From the NCBI RefSeq assembly GCF_009696615.1, contig NZ_VULO01000007.1, forward strand, positions 62,001-126,000: a stretch of 64,000 nt of DNA. The letters are read 5' to 3'. This document shows, in pieces, positions 8,906 to 17,644 of the stretch. A program made the translations under genes and the position numbers. The stretch comes from Scrofimicrobium canadense (GTDB lineage: Bacteria; Actinomycetota; Actinomycetes; Actinomycetales; Actinomycetaceae). The number at the start of each line of letters is the position of its first letter. Positions within the stretch are counted from its first letter, which is position 1. The notes under the pieces are model-generated. The model did not search any database, had not been told where the DNA came from, and saw nothing but the letters and a program-made list of their open reading frames with translations.

Positions 8906-9996
8906 CCCCCACGAAAGCACAAATTCGCAAGTGGAGGCGCTATTTAGCGGACGAACGTGTCGAGGCGCAGACCTACCGCAACCTAGCTGAACGACGTAGT
9001 GGTCCTACCCGAGAAATTATGTTGGAGTTGGCGGCTGCGGAAAGTCGCCACGAAAAGCATTGGTTGGATCTTCTTGGCGATAAGGCATACCCACCTCCTA
9101 AGCCGCGCCTTTTTTCCCGCATGCTTCCGGCTTTGGCCACAGTATTCGGATCGGTCTTTGTCTTGGCTTTGGCACAACGCTCGGAACAACGAACCGCCTA
9201 TGACGCGGATACAGATGCTTCACGGCAGATGGCGGCTGACGAACATATACATGGTGAGGTGATCCGGTCGCTTGCGGCTGAGTCGCGAGCGCAAATGGCG
9301 GGTTCTTTCCGGGCAGCTGTCTTTGGTGCCAACGATGGATTGATCTCTAACCTTGCGCTTATTCTTGGCGTAGCTGCAGCCGGAATGGACAGTGCACTGG
9401 TGTTAACCACGGGATTTGCGGGACTTCTCGCAGGTGCATTATCTATGGCGGCCGGTGAGTGGATCAGTGTCACATCCCAACGAGAGCTCCTTGACGCTTC
9501 CACTCCAGACCCAGAAGCTCACCGATCGGTTCCTGCCCTTGATGTTGATGCTAACGAGTTGGCGCTTCTCTTTAGGGCTCGGGGTGAATCACCAGAACGT
9601 GCCTCGGAACATGCTCGCGAGGTATTCAATACGTTGGGGCAACCGACCATCACCTCATCGGGGTCTATTCCCTTGCGCAGTTCTATAGCTGAGGGGGCGA
9701 CTGGGGCGTCTGAAGAAGTCGGTAAACCGTGGCAAGCAGGTTTATCTTCTTTCGTCTTCTTTGCTGTAGGCGCCTTTATTCCTCTGGTCCCCCACCTTTT
9801 GGGCATGCAAGGACTATTGGCGATTGTCACCTCGGCAGCAATTGTCGGAATAGTTTTACTCTTCACGGGAGGCTTGGTTGGTATTCTGTCGGGTCGAGCA
9901 GCTTGGAGAGGAGCGCTGCGCCAGCTAGCGATTGGTTATGCGGCTGCTGCTGTCACCTATTCTTTAGGGCTGCTATTTGGCGTGGCTACGGCATAA
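8902..9996 (+). CDS. VIT1/CCC1-family iron/manganese transporter with N-terminal ferritin-like domain
   Basis: This 364-residue membrane protein begins with a cytosolic helical segment (RYLADERVEAQTYRNLAER ... ESRHEKHWLDLLGD, about residues 10-60) carrying the Glu/His pattern of erythrin/ferritin-like domains. The VIT1/CCC1 domain follows, with FGANDGLISNLALILGVA and ALSMAAGEWISVTSQRE, and three further membrane helices at the C-terminus. Family members move Fe2+ or Mn2+ out of the cytosol, and the ferritin-like part is proposed to bind iron before transport. It is coupled to the ytxH-like gene. No iron-box operator was recognised. Confidence 0.85.
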   Translation: MTPTKAQIRKWRRYLADERVEAQTYRNLAERRSGPTREIMLELAAAESRHEKHWLDLLGDKAYPPPKPRLFSRMLPALATVFGSVFVLALAQRSEQRTAYDADTDASRQMAADEHIHGEVIRSLAAESRAQMAGSFRAAVFGANDGLISNLALILGVAAAGMDSALVLTTGFAGLLAGALSMAAGEWISVTSQRELLDASTPDPEAHRSVPALDVDANELALLFRARGESPERASEHAREVFNTLGQPTITSSGSIPLRSSIAEGATGASEEVGKPWQAGLSSFVFFAVGAFIPLVPHLLGMQGLLAIVTSAAIVGIVLLFTGGLVGILSGRAAWRGALRQLAIGYAAAAVTYSLGLLFGVATA

Positions 9997-10005
9997 GGTT
10001 TCACC

Positions 10006-10755
10006 ATGGACGGTGCGTCTCTTGAGATAGTATTTCGAGTTATCGACCTTACAGGCGTTGGCCTCAATGGGGTCCTTGGCGGGAAACTTGCGCGCGAAAA
10101 ACGGTTCGATGCCGTGGGCTTTGTCGTCTTAGCAATCATGTCTGCAATGGGCGGCGGCATCATTCGCGATGTGATGTTGCAGGCAGGTCCCCCGGTTGCA
10201 CTCACAGACCCCCTCTACATTGGTACGGCTCTTGTCGGTGCGTCAGTTGCGTTCTTGTGGCGACTTAACAACCGGTTTTGGCGGGTTGCGTTAGTCATCA
10301 TGGACGGGACAGTGTTGGGCTGTTGGGCGGCAACGGGAGCCATGAAGACTCTGTCGTTGGGTTTCGGAGTCATGCCTGCTTTGCTTCTGGGCATCACAAC
10401 GGCAGTTGGTGGCGGAATGATTAGGGACGTTTCAGCGGGAAATGTCCCTACGGTATTTGGGGGTAATAACCTTTACGCTACGCCCGCATTTGTGTCTGCA
10501 GGGATAATGGTTGCTTTGTTCTATACAGGTCATCCAATGTGGGGGATGGTAGCTGCAACACTGGTGGGATCAGCTTTTACTGTGGTAGCGCATTGGCGTC
10601 GTTGGCAGTTGCCCGTTCATAACGATTGGAGTCTGTCGTTGACACCGGCCCAGTTGAAACGTCTTTTGTCAATGCGGACGGGGGCGGCGCGGGGTTCACA
10701 TGCCGATCGCGATGAGGAACTGCGGAAGCTCCGGGAAGAACTGGACGACTGCTAA
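10006..10755 (+). CDS. TRIC-type (UPF0126) cation channel-like membrane protein
   Basis: A 249-residue protein with two repeated halves, each holding the GGGxIRD signature (MGGGIIRDVML near residue 47 and VGGGMIRDVSAG near 142), as in bacterial trimeric intracellular cation channels (UPF0126/YadS). About seven membrane segments precede a polar C-terminal tail rich in Arg and Glu. Bacterial TRIC proteins conduct monovalent cations; some UPF0126 members are also associated with glycine uptake, so the substrate is open. The gene starts 10 bases after the VIT1 gene and is followed by a terminator-like repeat. Confidence 0.8.
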   Translation: MDGASLEIVFRVIDLTGVGLNGVLGGKLAREKRFDAVGFVVLAIMSAMGGGIIRDVMLQAGPPVALTDPLYIGTALVGASVAFLWRLNNRFWRVALVIMDGTVLGCWAATGAMKTLSLGFGVMPALLLGITTAVGGGMIRDVSAGNVPTVFGGNNLYATPAFVSAGIMVALFYTGHPMWGMVAATLVGSAFTVVAHWRRWQLPVHNDWSLSLTPAQLKRLLSMRTGAARGSHADRDEELRKLREELDDC

Positions 10756-10771
10756 TTCAATTTCAATCATT

Positions 10772-10830
10772 GCATCACAGTGTCCTAATTCCCGTGGCAG
10801 TTTGATATTTGTCGCCGGGACACTGTTTTA
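10772..10830 (+). repeat. Dispersed terminator-like repeat, family 2, copy 2
   Basis: This copy begins 17 bases after the TRIC-like stop codon. The arms ACAGTGTCC (10777-10785) and GGACACTGT (10818-10826) form a 9-bp stem closed by a 32-base loop, and TTTTA follows. The inner sequence is shared with 2704-2762 on the opposite strand. Both copies sit just 3' of a gene and in its sense orientation, so the element probably acts as a transcription terminator or mRNA 3' end. Confidence 0.8.
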
Positions 10831-10898
10831 TTCAACGGGATAGCCACAACTGAGGACAAGGAATTGGTTCAGCCGGCACCATAGGACACAATTGGTCC

Positions 10899-11627
10899 AT
10901 GTCTGACGATCACAAGAATCCGGGGTTCTTGCAGCAACCCCGCAACCTCCTGCTGTTGGTGGCGGGTGCCTTCGGACTCTATATGTTGGTCAGTGGCATT
11001 ATCGGCATGGTTACGGGCACCGATGATGCTGATTCTCTCTTGCAAGATGTGCCGCAATCAAAAGCTAAGACGGCTCTCCTTGCTTTGCCGCAGCCAGATG
11101 ATGAAAAATATCCAGGCTACATACGTTCTGAATTCGGTGACGGGTGGGCTGATCTGGATGGGGATGGCTGCAATACACGTAACGAGATCCTTGCGCGTGA
11201 CCTTGAGGAAGTTGAATATCGCAACGGTGATTGCGTTGTGGCCGCGGGCGTCTTAGAGGATCCGTATACCGGCAAGACTCTCGATTTTGTTCGAGGTGAA
11301 GGTACTTCCGAAGCCGTGCAAATCGATCACGTTGTTCCACTTGCGAATGCTTGGATTTCTGGTGCGTGGAAATGGGATCTCCTTACTCGCGAAGAATTTG
11401 CCAATGACCCGCTGAATCTTCTTGCGGTTGAGGGGCAGGCAAACCAAGATAAGGCCGCGATGACGGCTGATTTATGGCTGCCAGCTAATGAGCAATACCA
11501 TTGTGACTACGTATTGCGCCAGATTGCAGTGAAGGATAAATGGAAGCTTTCTGTTACCGATACTGAGCGCGTTGCCCTGGCGAAAGTTCTACGGACATGC
11601 CCAGATACCAATCTTCCCACCAACTAG
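10899..11627 (+). CDS. Membrane-anchored HNH endonuclease (DUF1524/GmrSD C-terminal type)
   Basis: A 242-residue protein. One hydrophobic segment (LLLLVAGAFGLYMLVSGIIGMV, about residues 15-38) acts as an anchor or uncleaved signal. The nuclease part has EFGDGWADLDGDGCNTRNEIL, then the core VQIDHVVPLANAWISGAW and DPLNLLAVEGQANQDK, which gives the His-Asn-His active site. This arrangement is common in exported actinobacterial HNH nucleases. An extracytoplasmic role such as DNA uptake, nutrient scavenging or competition is possible but not shown. The next gene, a TauE/SafE transporter, starts 10 bases after its stop. Confidence 0.85.
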   Translation: MSDDHKNPGFLQQPRNLLLLVAGAFGLYMLVSGIIGMVTGTDDADSLLQDVPQSKAKTALLALPQPDDEKYPGYIRSEFGDGWADLDGDGCNTRNEILARDLEEVEYRNGDCVVAAGVLEDPYTGKTLDFVRGEGTSEAVQIDHVVPLANAWISGAWKWDLLTREEFANDPLNLLAVEGQANQDKAAMTADLWLPANEQYHCDYVLRQIAVKDKWKLSVTDTERVALAKVLRTCPDTNLPTN

Positions 11628-11637
11628 GCTTAGGACA

Positions 11638-12426
11638 ATGACAGATCAAAAAATGCCGCAACTCAATGCACGCACAGTTGTCATTCTGATTATTGTCGGT
11701 CTTGCGGCGGGCTTCCTTTCAGGCATGTTCGGGGTAGGGGGCGGAATTATCATCATTCCCGCACTCATTACCTTTGCAGGATTCGAACCGCGCCTTGCCT
11801 CAGGAACTTCGCTCACCACCATTGTTCCGTTGGCTTTGGTGGGGGTGGTGTCCTATGCCATCGAGGGGCACGTGTCCTGGGTTGCCGCGGGCCTGCTGGC
11901 ATTGGGGGCACTGGGCGGATCGCAAGTGGGTACGTGGCTCTTATCCAAAGTTCGACAAAAGTGGTTGCAGCTGGGGTTTGCCGGATTCATGCTGGTATCG
12001 GTAGTGATGCTTTTTGTTGTGATCCCCTCACGCGATTCTCACATTGAGATTACGTGGGGAACCGCTCTGGCACTGGTCGTTACGGGATTCCTCACCGGTG
12101 TGCTTTCAGGTCTCTTAGGTGTTGGAGGCGGCATTATCGTAGTCCCAGCATTGATGTTGGGCTTTGGCGCATCTGATTTGGTGGCAAAGGGGACGTCTCT
12201 CCTCATGATGATCCCCACCGCATTGTCAGGGACAATACCTAACCTGATGCGCAAGAACCTTCACGTTCCCACAGCAATTATCGTGGGACTTTCTGCTTGC
12301 TGTACCACATTTCTGGGATCCTTCGTTGCGCATAAAGTATCGCCGCTGGCTGCTAATGTCTGTTTTGCCGTCTTCTTAGTCGCGGTAGCAACGAATTTAA
12401 TCATTCGTGCATTGCGCAGTAAGTGA
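11638..12426 (+). CDS. TauE/SafE (TSUP) family membrane transporter
   Basis: A 262-residue protein with two homologous halves. Each begins with a glycine-rich GLxxGxxxGxxGxGGGxIxxPAL motif (FLSGMFGVGGGIIIIPAL and GLLGVGGGIIVVPALML), the TSUP signature. About eight membrane helices are expected. Family members export sulfite, sulfoacetate or other organosulfur anions; the substrate here is unknown. I chose the ATG at 11638 because AGGA lies just upstream; a longer frame reaching 11572 would overlap the nuclease gene. Confidence 0.85.
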   Translation: MTDQKMPQLNARTVVILIIVGLAAGFLSGMFGVGGGIIIIPALITFAGFEPRLASGTSLTTIVPLALVGVVSYAIEGHVSWVAAGLLALGALGGSQVGTWLLSKVRQKWLQLGFAGFMLVSVVMLFVVIPSRDSHIEITWGTALALVVTGFLTGVLSGLLGVGGGIIVVPALMLGFGASDLVAKGTSLLMMIPTALSGTIPNLMRKNLHVPTAIIVGLSACCTTFLGSFVAHKVSPLAANVCFAVFLVAVATNLIIRALRSK

Positions 12427-12495
12427 AGCTGCTCCAGTGTGTGAATTAGGTAGGCTAAAGCATCGTATGCAAAAGATGGGACGGGAGAAGATTAC

Positions 12496-13383
12496 GTGAC
12501 GAGGTCTTGGATACGGGACTATTTTGAGTCGTTAGTTCCTCGACCTGGGAAATTTGCCGCCCAGGATGTCGTTGCGCGATCAACCCTAGACCCTCGTCGA
12601 GTTCGAGCTGTCGCCCATGTGCAGAAGCTGGCGGAATTGTCTGGACAAAACTCTCGAGTAGTCTCTTTCGATCAACTTGAAGACCTGCATTTGCTTCGGA
12701 AAGACTGCGAAAAAGGTGCGCGCCTGTGGATTGTAGAAGCAACATTTGACCAAGTTGAAGATGCTTATCCGGGCATTGCCAGAGACTTAGGTGGGGATGT
12801 GGTGGGGATACATCCTCCCAACCTATTGCGATGGATGGTGGCAAATCATTCCGAGGCGACCGAGGTACTTGATGGTATTGACACCGTACGCATTCCCCAA
12901 GACATTGTTGTTGCCCTGGAGGATAAAAAAGTCTATACGCGGCGAGCGTCCGCGCTATCTCGACTACTTAAAAATCCACAGACTTTGGTGTATTTGGTTG
13001 TTTTCGTGTATTCCTCACTGAGAGCACTGCCGGTGGTGTTCGTCAAAGAGTTCTACGGTTCGGTGATACTGCTGTGGTCAATTGATGTCACCACCGCGAT
13101 TCCTTACACGTGGGGTGTCCTTGCGATGGTGTTAGCAGCGAAGCGATGGGTGCGCGTTGCGGGAGCTCTTACAACCGTCATCACTTTTATGGCCCCCTAC
13201 ATCTACTTTTGGATGCACGGAAGCTCATACCCTTGGTATGTCACGGTTATTGTCGCATTTCTAATCTCCACTGGGGTCGGTATCGAAATTGCGAAATACG
13301 TCCAAGAAAAAAGTCTTGAAAAGAAATACTCGTCAGCTATTGTCGGCTCGGCCCCGCAGAGTTCTCCAAAATCCCACGCCTAG
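12496..13383 (+). CDS. Unknown membrane protein with soluble N-terminal region
   Basis: I do not recognise this 295-residue protein. The first 160 residues are soluble and mixed alpha/beta in appearance. Four or so hydrophobic segments follow (TLVYLVVFVYSS, IPYTWGVLAMVLA, VAGALTTVITFMA, WYVTVIVAFLIST), then a basic C-terminal tail. It starts at GTG 12496. The last 51 bases overlap the 3' end of the phosphatidylcholine synthase gene on the other strand, so the two transcripts converge and overlap. Confidence 0.6.
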   Translation: MTRSWIRDYFESLVPRPGKFAAQDVVARSTLDPRRVRAVAHVQKLAELSGQNSRVVSFDQLEDLHLLRKDCEKGARLWIVEATFDQVEDAYPGIARDLGGDVVGIHPPNLLRWMVANHSEATEVLDGIDTVRIPQDIVVALEDKKVYTRRASALSRLLKNPQTLVYLVVFVYSSLRALPVVFVKEFYGSVILLWSIDVTTAIPYTWGVLAMVLAAKRWVRVAGALTTVITFMAPYIYFWMHGSSYPWYVTVIVAFLISTGVGIEIAKYVQEKSLEKKYSSAIVGSAPQSSPKSHA

Positions 13384-14046
13384 GAACCACAAACCAGAAA
13401 TCCACCACAATAACTCAACCCACCACAATCGCACGGGATGCATAGCTAGCAGAGTGGTGGTGGTGACTAGCCAGATGGTGGTCACTGCAATGGTGAGCGG
13501 CATCATTTTCCGAACCCTGAATGGGTGAACGAATTTCACGGGAAGCACTGTGAGAACAGCCAAAGTCACGATGATGAGGGCATTCCAGTAGACCGGGAGA
13601 TCAAGTATCCACATATATGCGGCTACGATGTTCCACGCGGCTGGGAAGCCAACGAAGTAGTAGTCAGTCGATTTCATGCCGGTATTGGCGTAGCAGAACA
13701 TGGAACTGACACAAATGATCGTGATCATGATTGCAGCTGACGGAGGAGGCCCCAGCAAACCTGCTTTCATGAGGAAGAAAGCAGGAATAAAGGTCCATGT
13801 CAGATAGTCGATGATGAGATCAAGTGCAGACCCATCAAAACGCGGAGTGTATTTCTTGACGTCTACCTTGCGCGCCAGGGTACCGTCGAATCCATCGACC
13901 AGCAGAGCGATACCAAGGTAGAGCCACATCATCTTTGGTTGGCCGATAAAAACCGAGTGCAACGCCAGCGTTGCCCAAATGATGCCGGTCATTGTGAAGG
14001 CATGCACAGCCCAGGCGGCAATTACGTGCTTCGTGTGTGTGGTCAT
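13333..14046 (-). CDS. pcs: Phosphatidylcholine synthase
   Basis: A 237-residue integral membrane enzyme of the CDP-alcohol phosphatidyltransferase superfamily. The catalytic motif is DGFDGTLAR followed by RFDGSALDLIIDY (about residues 51-82), with the spacing seen in Pcs. The SSMFCYANTGMKSTDYYFVGFPAAWN segment is characteristic of phosphatidylcholine synthases, which condense CDP-diacylglycerol with choline. The bacterium may therefore make phosphatidylcholine from external choline. Its 3' end overlaps the convergent unknown gene by 51 bases. It starts 7 bases after the P-loop kinase stop and may belong to that transcript. Confidence 0.85.
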   Translation of the reverse strand: MTTHTKHVIAAWAVHAFTMTGIIWATLALHSVFIGQPKMMWLYLGIALLVDGFDGTLARKVDVKKYTPRFDGSALDLIIDYLTWTFIPAFFLMKAGLLGPPPSAAIMITIICVSSMFCYANTGMKSTDYYFVGFPAAWNIVAAYMWILDLPVYWNALIIVTLAVLTVLPVKFVHPFRVRKMMPLTIAVTTIWLVTTTTLLAMHPVRLWWVELLWWISGLWFLGVGFWRTLRGRADNS

Positions 14047-14053
14047 TGCACTA

Positions 14054-14518
14054 TTATGCTCCCACTGTGATGATCTGATGAGCTAATTGCCTAGGGTGAT
14101 TGATTTCCCAGTGTATTTTCTCTTGCCGATGCCACCCCTCCCACCACGCCATGTGATCTTTTCCTTCGCGGGCTGCAGCGCGCTGCCACGCAAGCTCAGG
14201 GTCAGCATCTAGCCAGATAGCAAGGTTTGCGTGCCCGACAGACTCGGGCGTGATCGCACCACAGCCTTCAATAATCAGACCCTGCGACGAATCAATATGA
14301 ACCTTTGGTCCCAGGTTATTTCGTGCCCAATCCCACTCTTCGTAATAGCTGCGTCTACCTGCTGCGATCTCCGCAGCAATCATTGAGCCCGCTGCAAGAC
14401 CGTTCCACCCCGGATACCAGTTATCCATGTGAAGCACCGGTACTTGCAGCAGAGCGCCAAGCTGGTTCGCCAAGGTGGTCTTACCTGATCCGGAGATTCC
14501 GTCGATGACAATGAGCAT
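14054..14518 (-). CDS. P-loop nucleoside kinase-like protein (uridine kinase-like)
   Basis: A 154-residue P-loop protein. It starts MLIVIDGISGSGKTTLANQLG (Walker A), has an HMDNWYPGW substrate-loop like uridine/phosphoribulokinase-type enzymes, an IIEGCGAI segment and a lid-like RAAAREGKDH. I take ATG 14518, just 2 bases after the stop of the fused ABC gene; a longer frame running back to 14812 would lie inside that gene. Substrate is unknown. Its place in a TPP-riboswitch operon hints at thiamine precursor phosphorylation, but that is inference. Confidence 0.65.
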   Translation of the reverse strand: MLIVIDGISGSGKTTLANQLGALLQVPVLHMDNWYPGWNGLAAGSMIAAEIAAGRRSYYEEWDWARNNLGPKVHIDSSQGLIIEGCGAITPESVGHANLAIWLDADPELAWQRAAAREGKDHMAWWEGWHRQEKIHWEINHPRQLAHQIITVGA

Positions 14519-14520
14519 TA

Positions 14521-16689
14521 CTACACTCCAAACCAGCGAAAATGCCCGGAGGCTATTGAAGCGAGGAGAGCTGTTGTCACAAATGCAAGCGCGACAAGAA
14601 CCATCACGGCATCGCTCCTTGTCACAGTCGATTCCCTTGCATAGCTGCGACGAATAGGCGCTCCGAATCCCCGAGCCTCCATGGTTGCTGACAATGTGCC
14701 CGCCCGGCGAAGGGCAAATGCAAAAAGTGAGAAGGCGCCTAGAAAGAAACCTCGAAGGCGACTCTTCTCCGTAACCCCTCGTGAGCGTCGGGCGCGTTTG
14801 AGAGCGTCCCAATCAGAAAGCATGAGGCTTACCAAACGAATCCCCGCCAAAGTTGCCAAAACAAGTGCAGCAGGCAGGTGTCCGATTTGCATAAGAGAAT
14901 CCGCGGTTTCAGTGGCATCGAGATCGGAAAGAAGACACAGAGCAGGGATCCCCACAGCTAAGACGCGCAGCGCGATCGCTGTTGCCAACTCGATGGAGTT
15001 TTCGGAAACTACCATCGGTCCCCAACTCCATATGATTGCCCCTGAAGCCTTGGCATATAGCAGCATCGAAAATGCGGCTAAGGGCGCCGCCGTAAGAAGG
15101 GGCCAGACTCTACGGATGAGACGCGTTGGACCCCAACCAAGCAATGGCAAAATAAGAAGTTCCAATCCGAGAGCCACTGCTGCACTCACGATATCGATGG
15201 TGAAAAGCAGCGGAACAGTGAGGACGGCCAAGGCGACTATTTGGACCAGGGGATTGAAACCTCGTAAAGGACTGTAGTGCACCTTCCTTTCAGGGATAGT
15301 GTGCGCAGGACGTGGGCCCAGTTCGACGATGCTCTCTCCAATAGCAGCGATAAAGGATTCATCATGCGTTACGCAAATGACCGTTGTGCCTTCAGAGGCA
15401 ATCGTGCGGATCAAAGCCACCAAAGCAATCCAGGTATTGCGGTCTTGGCCAAAAGTAGGTTCGTCCAAAATCACAATGCGAGGTGACCGAATGAGTGCGG
15501 TGGCAACTGATAGACGTCGCTTTTCACCTCCAGAAAGACTGAGAGGGTGAGCCTGCTGAAGATGAGAAAGTCGCAGCACTTCTAAGAAGTGATCCACGCG
15601 ATCGGCCGCAGCGCCACCTAATTCGAGTTCGGCCCGTACGGTTTGAGTAAGAAACTGATACGACGGTTCTTGAAATACCATCCCAATGGTTCTTGCGAGA
15701 CGAGGTGCGTCCCACGAAGCAGGGTCACTTCCATCGAGATCAATAGCCCCAGCTTTTGTTGGTAATAACCCAGCAAGAGTCAATGCAAGAGTGGTTTTTC
15801 CAGTTCCATTTGCTCCAGTAATGCAGGTGGAGACTCCTTCGGATAGATCCAGCGTTACATTACTTCGCACAACAGTGTCATAGCCGATACTCACCCCATG
15901 AGCCCTCAGGACTATTGGCCCAGAACGGGGTGAGCAGGTAGAAAAAGGTAAAGGAACTCCAGGTACCCATACTCCGGCTTCCGCCAATACCTCCCGACGT
16001 GCACTGAGCACCTGGTGCGTGGGTCCATCGGCGACAATTTTTCCCTCTTCCATCACGATCATGCGATCCATCAAATCCGACCAGGCTTCGACCCGATGCT
16101 CGACCATGATGACAGTGATACCTGTAGCAGCTATGCGGGAAATCGCTTCGCGAACCAAAAATACGCCGTCGGGATCGAGATTTGCAGTGGGTTCGTCGAG
16201 CAGTAGCACTTGCGGGTGCATGGCCAACGCTGCTGCCAAAGCAAGACGTTGTTTTTGTCCTCCTGAGAGCTTGTCAGTGGGGTGATCGAGGGGAAGAAGT
16301 AGACCGACTTGATTGAGCGCACTCTCAACGCGAGACCATATTTCCTCTGTTGGTACCCCAAGATTTTCACATCCAAAAGCAACTTCGTCTCCGATAGTTG
16401 CCATGACAATTTGGGAGTCGGGGTCCTGTTGTACCAGTCCAACCAGACCGCGTGGAGAACCCTGGTCTCCGACCTTGAGACTGCCCGCAGCCTCGCCCTC
16501 TTCTTCGCCCAATAGTCCCGCTAGTCCTGACAGGAGAGTTGACTTGCCAGACCCTGAAGGGCCCACTATAAGGATGCGTTCACCGGGAGCAACCTGGAAG
16601 TTGGCGTCACGGACCGCCCATGCGGTGCGTCCCGCATGACGCCAACCCCAGTCTTCAGCTACCACGGTTGTGGTTGCCGTTATCGTCAT
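14521..16689 (-). CDS. Fused ECF transporter: two ATPase domains plus T-component permease (thiamine/HMP uptake)
   Basis: A 722-residue protein combining the YkoD and YkoC functions. ATPase 1 has GPSGSGKSTLL (about residue 43), LSGGQKQR and LLLDEPTANLDP. ATPase 2 has GANGTGKTTLAL (about residue 293), LSGGEKRRLS and IVILDEPTFGQD. The C-terminal 230 residues are a CbiQ-type T component with several membrane helices and a coupling-helix ending DALKRARRSRGV. With YkoE upstream it forms an energy-coupling-factor importer for hydroxymethylpyrimidine or thiamine. It overlaps ykoE by 4 bases and lies under a TPP riboswitch. Fusion of all three parts is less common than separate genes. Confidence 0.9.
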   Translation of the reverse strand: MTITATTTVVAEDWGWRHAGRTAWAVRDANFQVAPGERILIVGPSGSGKSTLLSGLAGLLGEEEGEAAGSLKVGDQGSPRGLVGLVQQDPDSQIVMATIGDEVAFGCENLGVPTEEIWSRVESALNQVGLLLPLDHPTDKLSGGQKQRLALAAALAMHPQVLLLDEPTANLDPDGVFLVREAISRIAATGITVIMVEHRVEAWSDLMDRMIVMEEGKIVADGPTHQVLSARREVLAEAGVWVPGVPLPFSTCSPRSGPIVLRAHGVSIGYDTVVRSNVTLDLSEGVSTCITGANGTGKTTLALTLAGLLPTKAGAIDLDGSDPASWDAPRLARTIGMVFQEPSYQFLTQTVRAELELGGAAADRVDHFLEVLRLSHLQQAHPLSLSGGEKRRLSVATALIRSPRIVILDEPTFGQDRNTWIALVALIRTIASEGTTVICVTHDESFIAAIGESIVELGPRPAHTIPERKVHYSPLRGFNPLVQIVALAVLTVPLLFTIDIVSAAVALGLELLILPLLGWGPTRLIRRVWPLLTAAPLAAFSMLLYAKASGAIIWSWGPMVVSENSIELATAIALRVLAVGIPALCLLSDLDATETADSLMQIGHLPAALVLATLAGIRLVSLMLSDWDALKRARRSRGVTEKSRLRGFFLGAFSLFAFALRRAGTLSATMEARGFGAPIRRSYARESTVTRSDAVMVLVALAFVTTALLASIASGHFRWFGV

Positions 16690-17288
16690 ATTCGGGCGCG
16701 CAACTCTCGTCCAGAAGCGAATCTATCGAGGACCCCAGTTTTTGCAAGAGCCCGGGTGAGTGCCCACGATAGGAGTCCCGCCAAGACGATGCCTGAAATG
16801 ATCGAGCAGCTCCAGTAAATACCGTTGAAAAGAAAACCTTTGGCCAGGTTTCCTGAAGTAAATAGCTCTAACACCATTGCTGCCAGTCCAGCTCCAGCTC
16901 CCGAAAGAGCTGCTGTGAGTACTCCGAAACTGCGATAGAGGAAGAGGGCAAAAATAAGCTCAGCTCCTAATCCTTGGATAAAACCAGAAAGTACAGTCTC
17001 TAATCCCCACTGAGAGCCAATCGCCATTGATACGATTGCGGCAACCGTTTCCACGAAGATCGCGGCCCCAGGTTTGCGAATAATGAGCATTCCTAGCGGT
17101 CCACCCATAAACCATATGCCGGATACTAGACCGCCTACTCCTGGTGTGAGCGCGTCAAGGGCAGAAAAAGCGGCGTATCCAATCTGATTCCAGATCACGA
17201 AAATTACGCCGCATGCTACGCCCAGGACCGCTGCAGTGACCATGTCTACGACACGCCACTTGAGTGTGAATTGTGTGGCTTTCGCCAT
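16686..17288 (-). CDS. ykoE: YkoE-type ECF substrate-binding component (thiamine/HMP)
   Basis: A 200-residue membrane protein with five to six hydrophobic segments and the family's WFMGGPLGMLIIRKPGAAIFVETVAA region. YkoE is the substrate-specific S component of the thiamine/hydroxymethylpyrimidine transporter. The gene is the first after the TPP riboswitch and its stop overlaps the start of the fused ATPase-permease gene by 4 bases. Loss of TPP would allow expression of the operon. The ATG at 17288 is preceded by GGAG. Confidence 0.88.
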   Translation of the reverse strand: MAKATQFTLKWRVVDMVTAAVLGVACGVIFVIWNQIGYAAFSALDALTPGVGGLVSGIWFMGGPLGMLIIRKPGAAIFVETVAAIVSMAIGSQWGLETVLSGFIQGLGAELIFALFLYRSFGVLTAALSGAGAGLAAMVLELFTSGNLAKGFLFNGIYWSCSIISGIVLAGLLSWALTRALAKTGVLDRFASGRELRARI

Positions 17289-17317
17289 GTTGATCTCCTC
17301 TGCGATACCTAGTGCGC

Positions 17318-17420
17318 ACAGGAAAGTGGCCGTTCCTCCGCCGGTATTGACCGGATCAGGTTCTACGGTTGGGACGAATGTCCCCTCTCAGCCCCGTGCG
17401 GGGCCCCCGTGGCACATCGA
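17318..17420 (-). promoter_or_regulatory. TPP riboswitch (THI element)
   Basis: On the minus strand the leader of ykoE contains the conserved thi-box landmarks in order: GGGGCTGAGAGG (CCTCTCAG on the plus strand at 17384-17391), then GAACCTGATC, then CGGTCAATACCGGCGGAGGAA. These form the pyrimidine- and pyrophosphate-sensing helices. The element ends about 30 bases before the ykoE start, and its 3' GGAGG-rich arm could sequester the ribosome site. It predicts repression of the importer when thiamine pyrophosphate is plentiful. Confidence 0.95.
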
Positions 17421-17644
17421 GAGTCTACCAAATGTGCATCACAGAGTCATAAAACCAAACCAAGGATGATATTTCGTAAGGTCTTTATGACTATTTCCGG
17501 GGTTTTGCCAAGCAACATCCTTGCGGTCTTCTTTTGTTATCTCCGATCAATGCGCAGATAGGACCTCAGACCCGATGGACCGCGGCAAATTTGTTCTCAA
17601 CAGTGCTCTAAGATAGTGGAGGCAGTCGCAACGAAGGAGTTTCT

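Noticed and set aside
14681-15277. 198-codon plus-strand frame opposite the fused ABC gene
   Set aside because: Low-complexity Arg/Ser/Ala-rich translation antisense to clear ATPase and permease motifs.
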